Shown here piece by piece: positions 1-9,258 of a DNA stretch of 64,000 nt. The notes under the pieces are model-generated. The model ran no database searches. It was not told where the DNA came from and worked only from the letters and a program-made list of their open reading frames with translations. The stretch is from Cupriavidus gilardii (GTDB taxonomy: Bacteria > Pseudomonadota > Gammaproteobacteria > Burkholderiales > Burkholderiaceae), in contig NZ_VZOV01000018.1 of assembly GCF_008801915.1 (NCBI RefSeq), positions 1 through 64,000 of the forward strand, in the 5' to 3' direction. The position numbers were made by a program, and so were the translations under genes. Within the stretch, counting starts at the first letter, position 1; each line of letters opens with the position of its first letter.

Positions 1-125
1 CGCCGCATGATGGCGCGCCGCCGGCGCCGGCCGCCGCGCCGCCCGCCGCCCCGGGCTCCACTCCGTCTCCCGCATCCCGCGCCCGGCAGGCCGCCGCGGC
101 GCCGGGCGCCAACGCCACGCATTGA
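1..125 (+). CDS. mrdA: Penicillin-binding protein 2, C-terminal tail (partial)
   Basis: Only the last 40 codons lie in the window, read from base 3 to the TGA at 123-125. They encode a Pro/Ala-rich tail ending GANATH. Disordered Pro/Ala tails of this kind are common on PBP2 of Burkholderiaceae. No catalytic region is visible, so the call rests on position: rodA starts 11 bases downstream, and mreBCD-mrdA-rodA is the conserved order of the elongasome operon. PBP2 is the transpeptidase partner of RodA in lateral-wall synthesis. The composition alone would not identify the gene. Confidence 0.7.
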   Translation, partial: PHDGAPPAPAAAPPAAPGSTPSPASRARQAAAAPGANATH

Positions 126-136
126 AGGAGGCGCAG

Positions 137-1279
137 ATGGATCGCAGACGCGCCCTGTCCCTGATCAAGTCCGCGCTGACCGGCTTCGACAAGCCGCTCG
201 CGCTGATCGTCTTCCTGCTGTTTGCCACCGGCATCGTCGCGCTGTATTCGGCGTCGATCGGCGTACCGGGCCGCGTCGAGGATCAGCTGCGCAATATCCT
301 GCTGTCCTACGCGGTGATGTGGGTGATCGCCTATCTGCCCACGCAGACGCTGATGCGGGTCGCGGTGCCGCTCTATACGGTCGGCGTCGCGCTGCTGATC
401 GCGGTGGCGATGTTCGGGCTGATCCGCAAGGGAGCGCGCCGCTGGCTCAACGTCGGCATCGTGATCCAGCCGTCCGAGCTGATGAAGATCGCGATGCCGC
501 TGATGCTGGCGTGGTACTTCCAGAAGCGCGAAAGCGCGCTGCGCTGGTTCGACTTCATCGTCGCCGGCCTGCTGCTGGCGGTACCGGTCGGGCTGATCGC
601 CAAGCAGCCGGATCTGGGCACCGCACTGCTGGTGCTGGCCGCCGGCATGTACGTGATCTACTTCGCCGGCCTGTCGTGGAAGCTGATCCTGCCGGCGCTG
701 GCGATCCTGGTCACGCTGATTTCCGCGCTGCTGTTCTTCGAGCACGATATGTGCGCACCGGGTGTCAACTGGCCGGTGCTGCACGACTATCAGCAGCACC
801 GGGTCTGCACACTGCTCGATCCGACCACCGACCCGCTCGGCAAGGGCTTCCACACGATCCAGTCGATCATCGCGATCGGTTCGGGGGGCCTGATGGGCAA
901 GGGCTGGCTCAAGGGCACGCAGACCCACCTCGAGTTCATTCCCGAGAAGCACACCGACTTCATCTTCGCGGTCTACTCCGAGGAATTCGGCCTGGTTGGC
1001 AATGCCGTGCTGCTGGTGCTGTACCTGCTGCTGATCTTCCGCGGGCTCTATATCGCCGCGAACGCGCCGACCCACTTCTCGCGGCTGCTGGCGGGCGCCG
1101 TCACGCTGATCTTCTTTACCTATGCCTTCGTCAACATGGGCATGGTCAGCGGCATCCTGCCGATCGTCGGCGTGCCGCTGCCGCTGATCAGCTACGGCGG
1201 CACCGCGCTGGTCACGCTCGGCATGGGGATCGGCATCCTGATGAACATCTCGCGGCAGAAGCGGCTGATCCAGACCTGA
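137..1279 (+). CDS. rodA: Rod-shape peptidoglycan glycosyltransferase RodA
   Basis: SEDS-family membrane protein of 380 residues that polymerises lipid II glycan strands in the inner membrane with PBP2 during elongation. The sequence shows about ten hydrophobic segments, the early GIVALYSAS segment, the KQPDLGTALL loop and the C-terminal family signature VPLPLISYGGTALVTLGMGIG. The ATG at 137 was chosen over a TTG at 122 because AAGGAGG lies just upstream (125-131). The gene follows the PBP2 stop by 11 bases, so the two are probably co-transcribed. The length is normal for RodA. It converges on the Sel1 gene; only a weak GC hairpin lies between the two stops. Confidence 0.95.
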   Translation: MDRRRALSLIKSALTGFDKPLALIVFLLFATGIVALYSASIGVPGRVEDQLRNILLSYAVMWVIAYLPTQTLMRVAVPLYTVGVALLIAVAMFGLIRKGARRWLNVGIVIQPSELMKIAMPLMLAWYFQKRESALRWFDFIVAGLLLAVPVGLIAKQPDLGTALLVLAAGMYVIYFAGLSWKLILPALAILVTLISALLFFEHDMCAPGVNWPVLHDYQQHRVCTLLDPTTDPLGKGFHTIQSIIAIGSGGLMGKGWLKGTQTHLEFIPEKHTDFIFAVYSEEFGLVGNAVLLVLYLLLIFRGLYIAANAPTHFSRLLAGAVTLIFFTYAFVNMGMVSGILPIVGVPLPLISYGGTALVTLGMGIGILMNISRQKRLIQT

Positions 1280-1314
1280 GGAAGCGCCGGCGCGCTCGCG
1301 CGCGCTTGCCCCGT

Positions 1315-2016
1315 CTACATCGTCGGCGCGCGCGACCTGACCGTCTGCTCCAGCAGCGACCGCAGCTTGGCCAGCGCGCCGGGGTCGCCGCGCGCCGCGG
1401 CGCGGGCGTACCAGATCTTGGCCTGCTCGATATCGCGCTCGACCACGCCCGGCTCGCCGCGCTCGTAGAAGCTGGCGACGATGTACTGCGCCCCGCCGTC
1501 GCCGGCGGTCGCCGCCCGCGTGTACCACTCGAAAGCCTTGGCGTAATCGCGCGGCACGCCGCGGCCGATGAAGTAGTTGGTCGCCAGCGCAACCTGCGCC
1601 TGGATATGCCCGCCCTGGCCGGCGCGCTGATACCAGCGGTTGGCCTCCTCCAGCGACTTCGGCACCAGTTCGCCGCGCTCGTGCAGTTCGCCCCAGGTGA
1701 ACTGGGCATGCGTCATCTCGTTGTCGGCCGCCTTCTTCAGCCAACTCAGCGCTTCCTGGGGTTTCGACGCGGTGCCGTCGCCGCGCAGCAGCATCATCGC
1801 GTAGTTGAACTGCGCCAGCCGGTTGCCCTGCCGCGCCGCGTCGGCGAAGTCGCGCAGCGCGGATTCGAATGCGCCGGCCTCGTAGGCGGCCACCGCCTGC
1901 CGGGTCAGCGTCTCGGCGGGCTGGGCCGGGCGGGGTGCCGCCATCGCGGTCTGCCACCCGCCAAGCAGGATCAGTGTGCACGCGGCATGACAGGCGAGGC
2001 GGCGAAGGGACGGCAT
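1315..2016 (-). CDS. Exported Sel1-repeat (tetratricopeptide-like) protein
   Basis: 233-residue protein with a Sec signal peptide (hydrophobic core around residues 7-25, cleavage near AMA-AP), followed by at least four Sel1-like repeats of about 36 residues. Characteristic repeat cores include AQFNYAMMLLRGDG, AQFTWGELHERG, AQVALATNYFIGRG and AQYIVASFYERGEPG. Such solenoids are protein-protein interaction scaffolds, often periplasmic; no catalytic function is implied. The ATG at 2016 is preceded by a GGGAG motif and directly begins the signal peptide; an upstream in-frame ATG would add 26 residues with no recognisable content. The gene is convergent with rodA and divergent from the LysR gene. 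Its partners are unknown. Confidence 0.85.
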   Translation of the reverse strand: MPSLRRLACHAACTLILLGGWQTAMAAPRPAQPAETLTRQAVAAYEAGAFESALRDFADAARQGNRLAQFNYAMMLLRGDGTASKPQEALSWLKKAADNEMTHAQFTWGELHERGELVPKSLEEANRWYQRAGQGGHIQAQVALATNYFIGRGVPRDYAKAFEWYTRAATAGDGGAQYIVASFYERGEPGVVERDIEQAKIWYARAAARGDPGALAKLRSLLEQTVRSRAPTM

Positions 2017-2291
2017 GGCGAACTCCCAGCGGGATCGGGCTTTCCAGCCAGTGTAGGAGCCGGTGAAAGGGGGCGATAGGCTGCGCCGGTTCATTCAATC
2101 AACAAATAACGAATGGCACTTCTTTGGCTGCTTCATTCATCGATCATATGAATTCCGTCCCGCCTTGGGGCTTGGCCGCGACAACGGCGCGCGCGTGCAG
2201 GCCGCTTCGAACGCTCTAGAATGACGCGGCCGCGCAAGGAACATGCGCCGCCGCCCGCCCTTTCCCGCCACGAAACGATCGTTCCCTCCCC

Positions 2292-3260
2292 ATGCATATC
2301 CGTTGGCTCGAAGACTTTGTATGTCTGGCCGAGGCCGGCAGCCTCGCCCGCGCCGCCGAACTGCGCAACGTCACCCCGCCGGCCTTCGGCCGCCGCATGC
2401 AGGCGGTCGAAGTATGGGCCGGCGCGCCGCTGATCGATCGCAGCGTGTTCCCGGTCCGGCTGACCGCCGAGGGCCGGCAGTTCCTGGAGGCCGCGCAGTC
2501 CGCGCTGCATACGCTCGAGGAGACCCGGCTGGCGTTGCGGGCGGCCCACCGCGTCGACGCCAGCACCGTGGTGATTGCCACCGGCAAGACGCTGTCGCGT
2601 TCGCTGGTGCCGGCCTGGCTGGCCGGGCTGCGCCAGGCGCTGCGTCACGATCCGGTGGCCGCGGGCTTCCGCACCCGGTTGTCGACGTTCGCCATGCACG
2701 ATGCGATGGCGATGTTCACCGAGGGCGATGCCGATTTTCTGCTGTGCTACAGCCCTCCCGACCTGCCGGTGCGGCTGGACGAGGCCCGCTACCAGTTCCA
2801 CCCGGTCGGGATCGAACGGCTGGTCTGCGTCGCCGCCGCGGATGCCTCGGGCGGCCCGTGCTTCCGCCTGCCCGGGCGCGGCACGGGGGGCAAGAGCGGC
2901 TCGCCGGTGCCGGCCATCGCCTATGCGGAGACGCTGACGATGGGCCGCATGGTCAATCAGGAAATCGCCCGTCGCAAACTGGCCGGCCGCCTCGACGTGG
3001 TGGCGGTCTGCGACTTTGCCGAGTCGGTGCACGAGATGGTGCGCCAGCGGATGGGCCTGGCCTGGCTGCCGGCACGGCTGATCGCCGACGATCTGCACGC
3101 CGGCCGGCTGGTGCGCGCCGATATCGGCAACGTGGCGGACGCCGGGACGGAAGCCGGCCAGGGCGGCAACCGGGATCTGGTGCTGCAGATCCGGCTCTAC
3201 CGTCCGCGCGCGCCGATGCGCCCGCTGGCCGAGGCGTTCTGGCGCGCCGCGACGGCCTGA
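2292..3260 (+). CDS. LysR-family regulator, HypT (YjiE)-like
   Basis: 322-residue LysR-type regulator. The N-terminal winged HTH (about residues 2-61) begins MHIRWLEDFVCLAEAGSLARAAELRNVTPPAFGRR, a layout close to that of E. coli HypT/YjiE, the hypochlorite-responsive regulator, including WL-DF and the R-V-PAF-RR pattern. The C-terminal effector domain spans about 90-320. A Bug binding protein and an amidohydrolase follow on the same strand 165 bases downstream and are plausible targets. No clear T-N11-A box was assigned. Whether it senses hypochlorite or a metabolite of the downstream genes cannot be read from sequence; resemblance to HypT is clearest in the DNA-binding domain. Confidence 0.85.
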   Translation: MHIRWLEDFVCLAEAGSLARAAELRNVTPPAFGRRMQAVEVWAGAPLIDRSVFPVRLTAEGRQFLEAAQSALHTLEETRLALRAAHRVDASTVVIATGKTLSRSLVPAWLAGLRQALRHDPVAAGFRTRLSTFAMHDAMAMFTEGDADFLLCYSPPDLPVRLDEARYQFHPVGIERLVCVAAADASGGPCFRLPGRGTGGKSGSPVPAIAYAETLTMGRMVNQEIARRKLAGRLDVVAVCDFAESVHEMVRQRMGLAWLPARLIADDLHAGRLVRADIGNVADAGTEAGQGGNRDLVLQIRLYRPRAPMRPLAEAFWRAATA

Positions 3261-3425
3261 TGCCGCCGGGGCGGCCGGGCGTGCAGGCGGCGTGCAGTCG
3301 GTGCCTCGCCTTCCCGCTTGCCGATCCGGCAATCGCCATTGCCAAACCCGCATGCGACGACACGGCGCCGCTCCCTAACATCGCGCCATACCACATCGAT
3401 AACAGATAGACACGGGAGCGTTGCC

Positions 3426-4418
3426 ATGAAGATCTCGCTGCGGACTGCCACCGCCGCCACCTTGCTGTTCTCCGCCATCTCCACCATGTCGCTGGCTCCG
3501 GCCGACGCGCGCGCCAGCGAATGGCCCGCGAAACCGATCACGCTGGTGGTCGGCTACACGGCCGGCGGCAGCGTCGACCTGGTGGCCCGCACCGTCGCGC
3601 CCGAGCTGGGCAAGCGGCTGGGCCAGAGCGTGGTCATCGAAAACCTGGGCGGTGCCGGCGGCACCATCGGCGCATCGCGCGTGGTCAAGGCGGAGGCCGA
3701 TGGCTACACGCTGCTGATGGGCTCGGGCAGCGAGGTGTCGATCGCGCGCCTGACCAATCCGGCGGTCCGCTACGACGGCGAGAAGGACCTGGCACCGATC
3801 ACCTTCGTCGGCACGCAGCCGATGGTGCTGGTCGGCAAGCCGACGCTGCCGGCGCGCAATGCCGGCGAGCTGATCGCGCTGGCCAAGGCGCAGCCGGACA
3901 AGCTGGCCTACGCGTCGTCGGGCGTCGGCACGCCGCTGAACCTCGCCGGCGAGCTGATCAAGCAGCAGGGCAAGGTCGGCATCACGCATGTGCCGTACAA
4001 GGGCGCCTCGGCGATGGCAACCGACCTGCTGGGCGGCCAGATCGATCTGGCGGTGATGGTGCTGTCGTCCGCGCTGCCCCATATCCAGGCCGGACGGGTC
4101 AAGGCCTATGGCGTGACCGAGGCGAAGCGCGCCGCGGTGGCGCCCGACGTGCCGGCGCTGGCGGAGACGCCCGCGCTGAAGGGCGTGGACATGGGCGTCT
4201 GGTTCGGATTGATGGCGCCGAAGGCCACGCCGCGCCCTGTCGTGGACCGTCTCAACAGCGAGATGCAGGCCGTGCTGGCGATGCCCGAGGTCCGCAAGAA
4301 GCTGGCCGAGGCCGGCGTCGAGGTCGCCCCCGCCAATCCGGCCCAGTTCGCGGCCTTCGTCAAGCGCGAGACCGCCAAGTACCGCACCATCGTGCAGGCC
4401 GCCGGCATCCAGCAATAA
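3426..4418 (+). CDS. Tripartite tricarboxylate transporter substrate-binding protein (Bug/TctC)
   Basis: 330-residue periplasmic binding protein. It has a Sec signal peptide (residues 1-30, ending ADARA) and the Bug-family ligand loop YTAGGSVDLVAR at 44-55, then VIENLGGAGGTIGA, THVPYKGASAMATDLLGGQID and the conserved VPALAETPALKG segment. Bug proteins deliver carboxylates or related small metabolites to TctAB permeases. The start is supported by GGGAG seven bases upstream of the ATG. It lies 10 bases before an M14-type amidohydrolase, so the two are probably one operon and the ligand may be an N-acyl amino acid or its product (inference). No TctAB is adjacent; the only pair in the window is 55 kb away. 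Confidence 0.93.
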   Translation: MKISLRTATAATLLFSAISTMSLAPADARASEWPAKPITLVVGYTAGGSVDLVARTVAPELGKRLGQSVVIENLGGAGGTIGASRVVKAEADGYTLLMGSGSEVSIARLTNPAVRYDGEKDLAPITFVGTQPMVLVGKPTLPARNAGELIALAKAQPDKLAYASSGVGTPLNLAGELIKQQGKVGITHVPYKGASAMATDLLGGQIDLAVMVLSSALPHIQAGRVKAYGVTEAKRAAVAPDVPALAETPALKGVDMGVWFGLMAPKATPRPVVDRLNSEMQAVLAMPEVRKKLAEAGVEVAPANPAQFAAFVKRETAKYRTIVQAAGIQQ

Positions 4419-4428
4419 CGGGAACCCC

Positions 4429-5400
4429 ATGAACACGATGACCACGCTCGACGCCTACCCGGTCGAAGTCGCATTTCCCGATATCCGGCCGTACGCCGAC
4501 GGCAATACCGGCGTCGCCTACGTCCACCACTTCGACAGCGGCGTGCCGGGTCCGCACGTGATGATCAACGCGCTGACCCACGGCAACGAGGTCTGCGGCG
4601 CGATCGTCGTCAAGGAGCTGCTGGATCTCGGGCTCAAGCCCCGCCGCGGGCAGCTGACGCTGGCGTTCGCCAACGTCGACGCGTATCACCGCTTCGATCC
4701 GGCCAAGCCGGACGCCTCGCGCTTCGTCGACCAGGACTTCAACCGCGTCTGGACCGCCGCCGTGCTCGACGATGCGTCGCGCGACTCGTCGGAGCTGCGG
4801 CGCGCGCGCGAGATGCGCCCGCTGATCGATCGCGTCGATCTGCTGCTGGACCTGCACTCGATGCACGAGAAGAGCCTGCCGCTGATCGTGTCGGGCCCGC
4901 TGGACAAGGGCGTGGCGCTGGCGCGCGCGCTCGGCGCACCGGCGCATGTGATCGTCGACGAAGGGCATCCGGAAGGCCGGCGCATGCGCGACTATGCCGG
5001 CTTCGGCGATCCGGCCAGCCCGAAGAATGCGCTGCTGATCGAGTGTGGCCAGCATTGGGAGGCGTCGTCGGTGGCGGTGGCGCGCGACAGCACGGCGCGC
5101 TTCCTGCTCGCCGCCGGCATCGTCGACAGCGGCGACCTGCCGGCCGGCTGGCTGTCGGCACAGGCCGCACGGCAGCGCGTGGTGCGCGTGACCGAGCCCG
5201 TGGTCGCCACCAGCATGAACTTCTGCTTCGCCGGTCCTTATACCGGCCTGGAGACCTTCGCCGAGGCCGGCACCGTGATCGGCTGGAACGACGACGTGCC
5301 GGTGATGACGCCGTATCCGGACTGCGTGCTGGTGATGCCGTCGCTGCGCCAGCTGCGCCCGGGCGTGACGGTAGTGCGGCTGGGACAGCTGCAGCCTTGA
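4429..5400 (+). CDS. Succinylglutamate desuccinylase/aspartoacylase-family zinc hydrolase
   Basis: 323-residue M14-superfamily metal-dependent hydrolase. Visible zinc-site motifs are THGNE (H51, E54) and DLHS (H143), with the DFNR substrate-binding motif at 103-106 and the putative general base in LLIECGQH (E205). Family members cleave amide bonds of N-acylated amino acids (aspartoacylase, succinylglutamate desuccinylase). Length and motif spacing are normal. The gene follows the Bug gene by 10 bases, suggesting uptake followed by deacylation. The exact substrate is not deducible. It converges on the Rpn-type gene 43 bases further on. Confidence 0.9.
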   Translation: MNTMTTLDAYPVEVAFPDIRPYADGNTGVAYVHHFDSGVPGPHVMINALTHGNEVCGAIVVKELLDLGLKPRRGQLTLAFANVDAYHRFDPAKPDASRFVDQDFNRVWTAAVLDDASRDSSELRRAREMRPLIDRVDLLLDLHSMHEKSLPLIVSGPLDKGVALARALGAPAHVIVDEGHPEGRRMRDYAGFGDPASPKNALLIECGQHWEASSVAVARDSTARFLLAAGIVDSGDLPAGWLSAQAARQRVVRVTEPVVATSMNFCFAGPYTGLETFAEAGTVIGWNDDVPVMTPYPDCVLVMPSLRQLRPGVTVVRLGQLQP

Positions 5401-5443
5401 TTCTCCGCGGCAAAGATGCCCACCAAGAGCATCGCCGCGGCCT

Positions 5444-6433
5444 TTAGCGTGTCTTGAAGACGGCGTCGAGCGATTGCGCGTCCAGGAGCCGCCCGCTCCA
5501 CCGCCTGATGTCGGCCGCCTGCGCCGCATTCAGCTTGGCGACGACCCCCTGTGGCAACGGCCCAAACCGACGCGCCAGCAGTTGCTGCAGCACCCGGGCC
5601 GCACCTTCCTGCCGGCCCTTCGTGATTCCCTTCTTCTCGCCCCGCTTCTCGCCCCGCTTCTCGCCCTTCTCCTCGTGTCGGGCGGCCCACTCGTCCATCC
5701 GTTGTGCCAGTGACATTTCCAGTTCCTCCAGATCGCGAACCCGTGGCAGCGCCAGCTTGCCCTTGCGCTGCCTCAACAATACTCCGCGCATCCACATCGC
5801 CAAAGTCCGCCTGAGCTCCTTGCGTCCATCGATCCAGTAACGGACCTCCCGAATCAGGCGGACCAGGCTCCGCTCGTTCTTCAATCGGTTGAAACGCATC
5901 ACCGCCGCCACCAGATTGCGCCGCCGAGCGAGCCGTGCTTCGGAGTACCGGCTCTCGTCGATCAGGTGATAGCGAAAACGCGGAATCGGCAGGTCCGCAT
6001 CGTGAGCGATCAGGCTTTGGACATCCACCGGCGCCGTCCATTTCGTTTCGCCGTTGTACAGCACGATCGGCAACACGGGTGGCAGCAGACGGCCCGGTAA
6101 ACATTCCTTGCGCCGGATCAGGTCCTGGTACAGAAGCATCAAGTAGCTGAGCACTCGCACGGCCATGAACGTGTCCACGGTACTCTGGAACTCGATCAGG
6201 ATGTACAGGTACATCCACTGCTGTCCCGTTCGCACCCGCCAAACCACGTCATCGGCGCGCTCGCGGAAGTCATCGGTCACGTAGCTGCACGGCATGCGCT
6301 CCAGGGTGGAGAAATCCACCTTGCGCCACCATTGCTTCGGCACAAAGCTCTTCAGCAGGTCCCTGACGAATTCGGGACAGGTGTACAGAAACTTGTAAGA
6401 GACGTCGTCGTGCTTGGCCATCGTGCCGATCAT
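5444..6433 (-). CDS. Rpn-family recombination-promoting nuclease / putative transposase (YhgA-like)
   Basis: 329-residue protein of the Rpn/YhgA-like PD-(D/E)XK group. The N-terminus KHDDVSYKFLYTCPEFVRDLL is typical of the family's opening, and YILIEFQSTVDTFMAVRVLSYL carries the E-x-Q catalytic core motif; the middle gives LPPVLPIVLYNGETKW. E. coli Rpn proteins are DNA endonucleases that promote RecA-independent recombination. The C-terminus has a charged repeat EKGEKRGEKRGEKKG encoded by a 12-bp tandem repeat. No transposase ends or target duplications were found. An alternative start is the ATG at 6421. AT content is higher than in neighbouring genes, suggesting acquisition. Confidence 0.88.
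   Translation of the reverse strand: MIGTMAKHDDVSYKFLYTCPEFVRDLLKSFVPKQWWRKVDFSTLERMPCSYVTDDFRERADDVVWRVRTGQQWMYLYILIEFQSTVDTFMAVRVLSYLMLLYQDLIRRKECLPGRLLPPVLPIVLYNGETKWTAPVDVQSLIAHDADLPIPRFRYHLIDESRYSEARLARRRNLVAAVMRFNRLKNERSLVRLIREVRYWIDGRKELRRTLAMWMRGVLLRQRKGKLALPRVRDLEELEMSLAQRMDEWAARHEEKGEKRGEKRGEKKGITKGRQEGAARVLQQLLARRFGPLPQGVVAKLNAAQAADIRRWSGRLLDAQSLDAVFKTR
5633..5666. repeat. 12-bp tandem repeat in the Rpn gene
   Basis: CTTCTCGCCCCG is repeated head to tail twice, with a third copy that degenerates after ten bases. On the coding strand it gives EKRG-type repeats. Because the unit is a multiple of three, copy-number change would alter protein length without breaking the frame. Confidence 0.85.
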
Positions 6434-6536
6434 GCGTGGGGGCGCATCGCGCCGAGACCGCCAGCATGCCGACTCAACCGCTATGAAGCTTTCTTAATAG
6501 TTGCCGCGCTATGAGTTACTGATCTGTTGCCACCGC

Positions 6537-6824
6537 TCAGCTAACTCCCGCCGCTTCGGGGGCCTTGCGCTGCTGCTTGAATCGTTTCAATCCTGCCGCG
6601 GAGAACCATCCGCAGCGCCCGTCCGCGCTCGAGGGAATCACCGTCCCGTCGTCAACGAAGCGCTGGAATGCGACCAGCGACACCTCAAGATATTCCGCGG
6701 CTTCTTCTGCGGTGAATTGCTCCTCGGCCAGATGGCCGAACAGTTCTTCGTGACAGACGTCGTCATCTGCAGGTTTCGGATATTCGGCGGAACGGACGGA
6801 GTATCGAGCCATGATTTGAGCCAT
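6537..6824 (-). CDS. Small helix-turn-helix DNA-binding protein (excisionase/antitoxin-like)
   Basis: 95-residue protein. The C-terminal half (FTAEEAAEYLEVSLVAFQRF, then VDDGTVIPSSADGRCGWFSAAGLKRF) reads as a MerR/excisionase-type HTH of the kind found in small regulators and antitoxins. The start is uncertain: ATG 6824, ATG 6812, or a GTG at 6893 that reads through an A7 run; none has a good ribosome site. An upstream reading (from 6972, MDRFTAEDVLRLMRVF) overlaps in another frame and may be a broken partner. No recognisable toxin gene is adjacent. Together with the Rpn gene it forms a small AT-richer patch between core-like genes. Confidence 0.6.
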   Translation of the reverse strand: MAQIMARYSVRSAEYPKPADDDVCHEELFGHLAEEQFTAEEAAEYLEVSLVAFQRFVDDGTVIPSSADGRCGWFSAAGLKRFKQQRKAPEAAGVS

Positions 6825-7001
6825 GATTTTTTTGGTGCCAGAACGGATTGCGTAGGGAGACGCAGGATAACGACGCCCGGAAGGCCCGGCCACGCTTTGC
6901 GTACCACCGCCTGTAGAAATCGGTGAACACCCTCATCAAGCGCAGCACGTCCTCAGCCGTAAACCGATCCATGACGACGTGACGGAGATCATGCGTCCGC
7001 C

Positions 7002-9107
7002 GTGCGCCATGTGGTGCCGGCAACTTCCTTTTCGCAGGAAACGGACGTGCGCCCCCTTGCCCCCGCCCCCCTTGCCTCGTCGGCCGCCGGCCTTGCCGGC
7101 GTCCTGACTCCCTCCCCTACCGATACCCCGTCCATCGGCAAGCCGTCGCGCCGCTGGCGCCTTGGCGCCGCGCGGATCGGCACGCGGCTCGCGCTGATCG
7201 TGCTGGCGGTGCAGGTGCTGGTGTTCGGCCTGTTCGCCTGGGTGCTGTCGGACAGCAGCATGCGCCAGCTCGAGGCGCAGCAGCGCGCGGCGATGAGCGC
7301 GCAGAACGAGACGCTGCGCGATCTGCTCGGCCAGTTCGACGACACCATGCTGCAGGAGGCGGACCGCTTCCTGCTGAACTTCGCCGCGGTGGTGCCCGGC
7401 CCGTATGCGGTCGATCCCGCGCAGACCATCGAGGTCGCCGGGCAGCCGACGCCGCAGTTCACCAGCGGCGAGGTCGTGCTGAACAACAACTTCGCGGTAC
7501 CGGACCGCTTCTTCTCGACCACTGGCGGCACCATCGCCACGGTGTTCGCGCGCCGCGGCGACGACTTCGTGCGCGTGACGACCTCGCTGAAGAAGCAGAA
7601 CGGCGAGCGCGCGGTCGGTACGCTGCTCGATCGCGCAGGCCCCGCCTATGCCGCGGTGCAGTCCGGCCGCTCGTATCGCGCGCTGACCTGGCTGTTCGGC
7701 AAGCCGTACATGAGCAAGTACGAGCCCGTACGCGACGCCACCGGCAAGGTCGCCGGCGCGCTTTATGTCGGCGTCGATGTCAGCGCCGAGCTTGCGATGC
7801 TGAAAAACCGCATCCGCCGCAAGTCGATCGGCACGGATGGCCATTTCCTGGTGGTCGACGCCAAGCCCGGTTCCGACCAGGGCAAGCTGCTGGTCGGCCG
7901 CCGCCAGGAGGGCACGGTCCAGCTTGACGCCCGGGACGAGGACGGCAACAGTTGGCTGCGCGACATGATTGCCGCGCGTCAGGGCAGCCTGACACATCGG
8001 GTCGCGTTCGACGGCGGCGCCCCGGCGTTGCGCCTGACCGCGTTCGAGACCTATCCCGAATGGCAATGGCTGATCGTCGGCTCGGTGCCGGTCGACAGCC
8101 TGCGGGCGGAATTGATCGCCAACCGCAACCGCTTCCTCGGCGCGGGCCTTGCGCTCGCGCTGCTGGTGTCGGCGGGATTCTGGTGGATGCTGCGCCGGAT
8201 GGTCAGCGCGCCGCTCGCCGATGCGGCGGCGGCCGCGCGCAGCCTGGCCGCCGGCGACCTGACCGCGCGCCTGGACAGCCCGCGCCGCGACGAGATCGGC
8301 GAGCTGATGCGCGCGATCGATGGCGTCGGCCAGGGCCTGTCGGGCATCGTCGGCACCGTGCGCGCCAGCGCCGATGCCATCGTCGCCAGCACCGGCGAGA
8401 TCGCCAGCGGCAACGCCGACCTGTCGGCGCGCACCGCGAGCCAGGCCAGCAGCCTCGAGCGCACGGTCGCCAGCATCGAGCAGCTGAGCGCGACGGTGCG
8501 CCAGAATGCCGATGCCGCCGTGGACGCCGACGCCACCGTACGCAGCGCCGCCGACGCCGCCCGGCACGGCGGCGGCACCGTCGAGCGCGTGGTGCAGACG
8601 ATGGACGGCGTGCATCGCAACGCGCAGCAGGTGGTCGACATCATCGGCATGATCGACGGCATCGCGTTCCAGACCAACATCCTGGCGCTGAACGCAGCGG
8701 TCGAAGCGGCGCGCGCGGGCGAACACGGACGGGGCTTCGCGGTCGTGGCCGGCGAGGTGCGCAGCCTCGCGCAGCGCAGCGCCACCGCCGCGGGCGAAAT
8801 CAAGGCGCTGATCGAGCGCACGGTCTCCGATCTGCGCGACGGCCACGCAGCGGTGCAGCAGGCCGGCAGCGCAATGGAGGACATCGTGCGCCAGGTCGAA
8901 GGCATCGCCACGCGCATGGCGGAGATCAGCGCGGCCTCGCGCGAACAGTCGCAGGGGATCGCGCAGGTCAGCGATGCGCTGGCCGAGATGGACGGCGTCA
9001 CGCAGCAGAACGCCGCGCTGGTCGAAGAGGCGGCGGCCGCCGCCGAAAGCCTCGATCAGCGCGCCCAGCAGCTGCGCGAGGCGGTGCAGGCGTTCAGGCT
9101 GGCGTAG
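7002..9107 (+). CDS. Methyl-accepting chemotaxis protein with periplasmic Cache domain
   Basis: 701-residue transducer. A long N-terminal extension (1-55) precedes TM1 (about 58-80). A periplasmic Cache-type sensor follows, with the typical [15 protein letters not shown] and [22 protein letters not shown] segments, then TM2 (about 377-395), HAMP (396-450) and the cytoplasmic coiled coil. The hairpin tip [42 protein letters not shown] is canonical in two halves of the signature. The C-terminal end lacks a CheR-binding pentapeptide. The GTG at 7002 is the furthest start and lacks a strong Shine-Dalgarno; later starts before TM1 are possible. The ligand is unknown. Confidence 0.92.
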   Translation: MRHVVPATSFSQETDVRPLAPAPLASSAAGLAGVLTPSPTDTPSIGKPSRRWRLGAARIGTRLALIVLAVQVLVFGLFAWVLSDSSMRQLEAQQRAAMSAQNETLRDLLGQFDDTMLQEADRFLLNFAAVVPGPYAVDPAQTIEVAGQPTPQFTSGEVVLNNNFAVPDRFFSTTGGTIATVFARRGDDFVRVTTSLKKQNGERAVGTLLDRAGPAYAAVQSGRSYRALTWLFGKPYMSKYEPVRDATGKVAGALYVGVDVSAELAMLKNRIRRKSIGTDGHFLVVDAKPGSDQGKLLVGRRQEGTVQLDARDEDGNSWLRDMIAARQGSLTHRVAFDGGAPALRLTAFETYPEWQWLIVGSVPVDSLRAELIANRNRFLGAGLALALLVSAGFWWMLRRMVSAPLADAAAAARSLAAGDLTARLDSPRRDEIGELMRAIDGVGQGLSGIVGTVRASADAIVASTGEIASGNADLSARTASQASSLERTVASIEQLSATVRQNADAAVDADATVRSAADAARHGGGTVERVVQTMDGVHRNAQQVVDIIGMIDGIAFQTNILALNAAVEAARAGEHGRGFAVVAGEVRSLAQRSATAAGEIKALIERTVSDLRDGHAAVQQAGSAMEDIVRQVEGIATRMAEISAASREQSQGIAQVSDALAEMDGVTQQNAALVEEAAAAAESLDQRAQQLREAVQAFRLA

Positions 9108-9258
9108 CGGTTGCGCCTTGGCCTGCCCCGCTGTCCGGATCGGACAGCGGGGCGTTGCGATCCTGCAGGCGGCCGGGGTCAGGCTGGCGTAGCCGCGGCG
9201 CCTTGGCCTGCTCCGCTGTTCGGCTCGGAAGGTGAGGCGTTGCGGTCGCGCGCCTCCG
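9094..9258. repeat. Diverged 85-bp tandem duplication at the chemoreceptor 3' end
   Basis: Bases 9094-9178 and 9179 to about 9258 align without gaps at an offset of exactly 85. Both copies open TCAGGCTGGCGTAG and share GCGCCTTGGCCTGC and GCGTTGCG. Copy 1 covers the last codons and stop of the chemoreceptor gene. Copy 2, read on the other strand, supplies the C-terminal codons and stop of the lipoprotein gene. Confidence 0.8.
9126..9152 (+). terminator. Perfect hairpin after the chemoreceptor gene
   Basis: CCCCGCTGTCCG and its exact complement CGGACAGCGGGG are separated by GAT, giving a 12-bp stem 18 bases after the stop. There is no T tract, so intrinsic termination is uncertain; it may protect the 3' end. 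The second copy of the duplication has lost the symmetry. Confidence 0.55.

Noticed and set aside
7-2079. 690-codon rightward open frame across rodA and the Sel1 gene
   Set aside because: GC-rich chance frame; its translation is Arg/Ala/Pro-rich without family resemblance, and it overlaps well-supported genes on both strands.
5633-5666. Tandem repeat considered as a CRISPR-like array
   Set aside because: Units are 12 bp with no spacers and lie inside a coding frame; no cas genes in the window.
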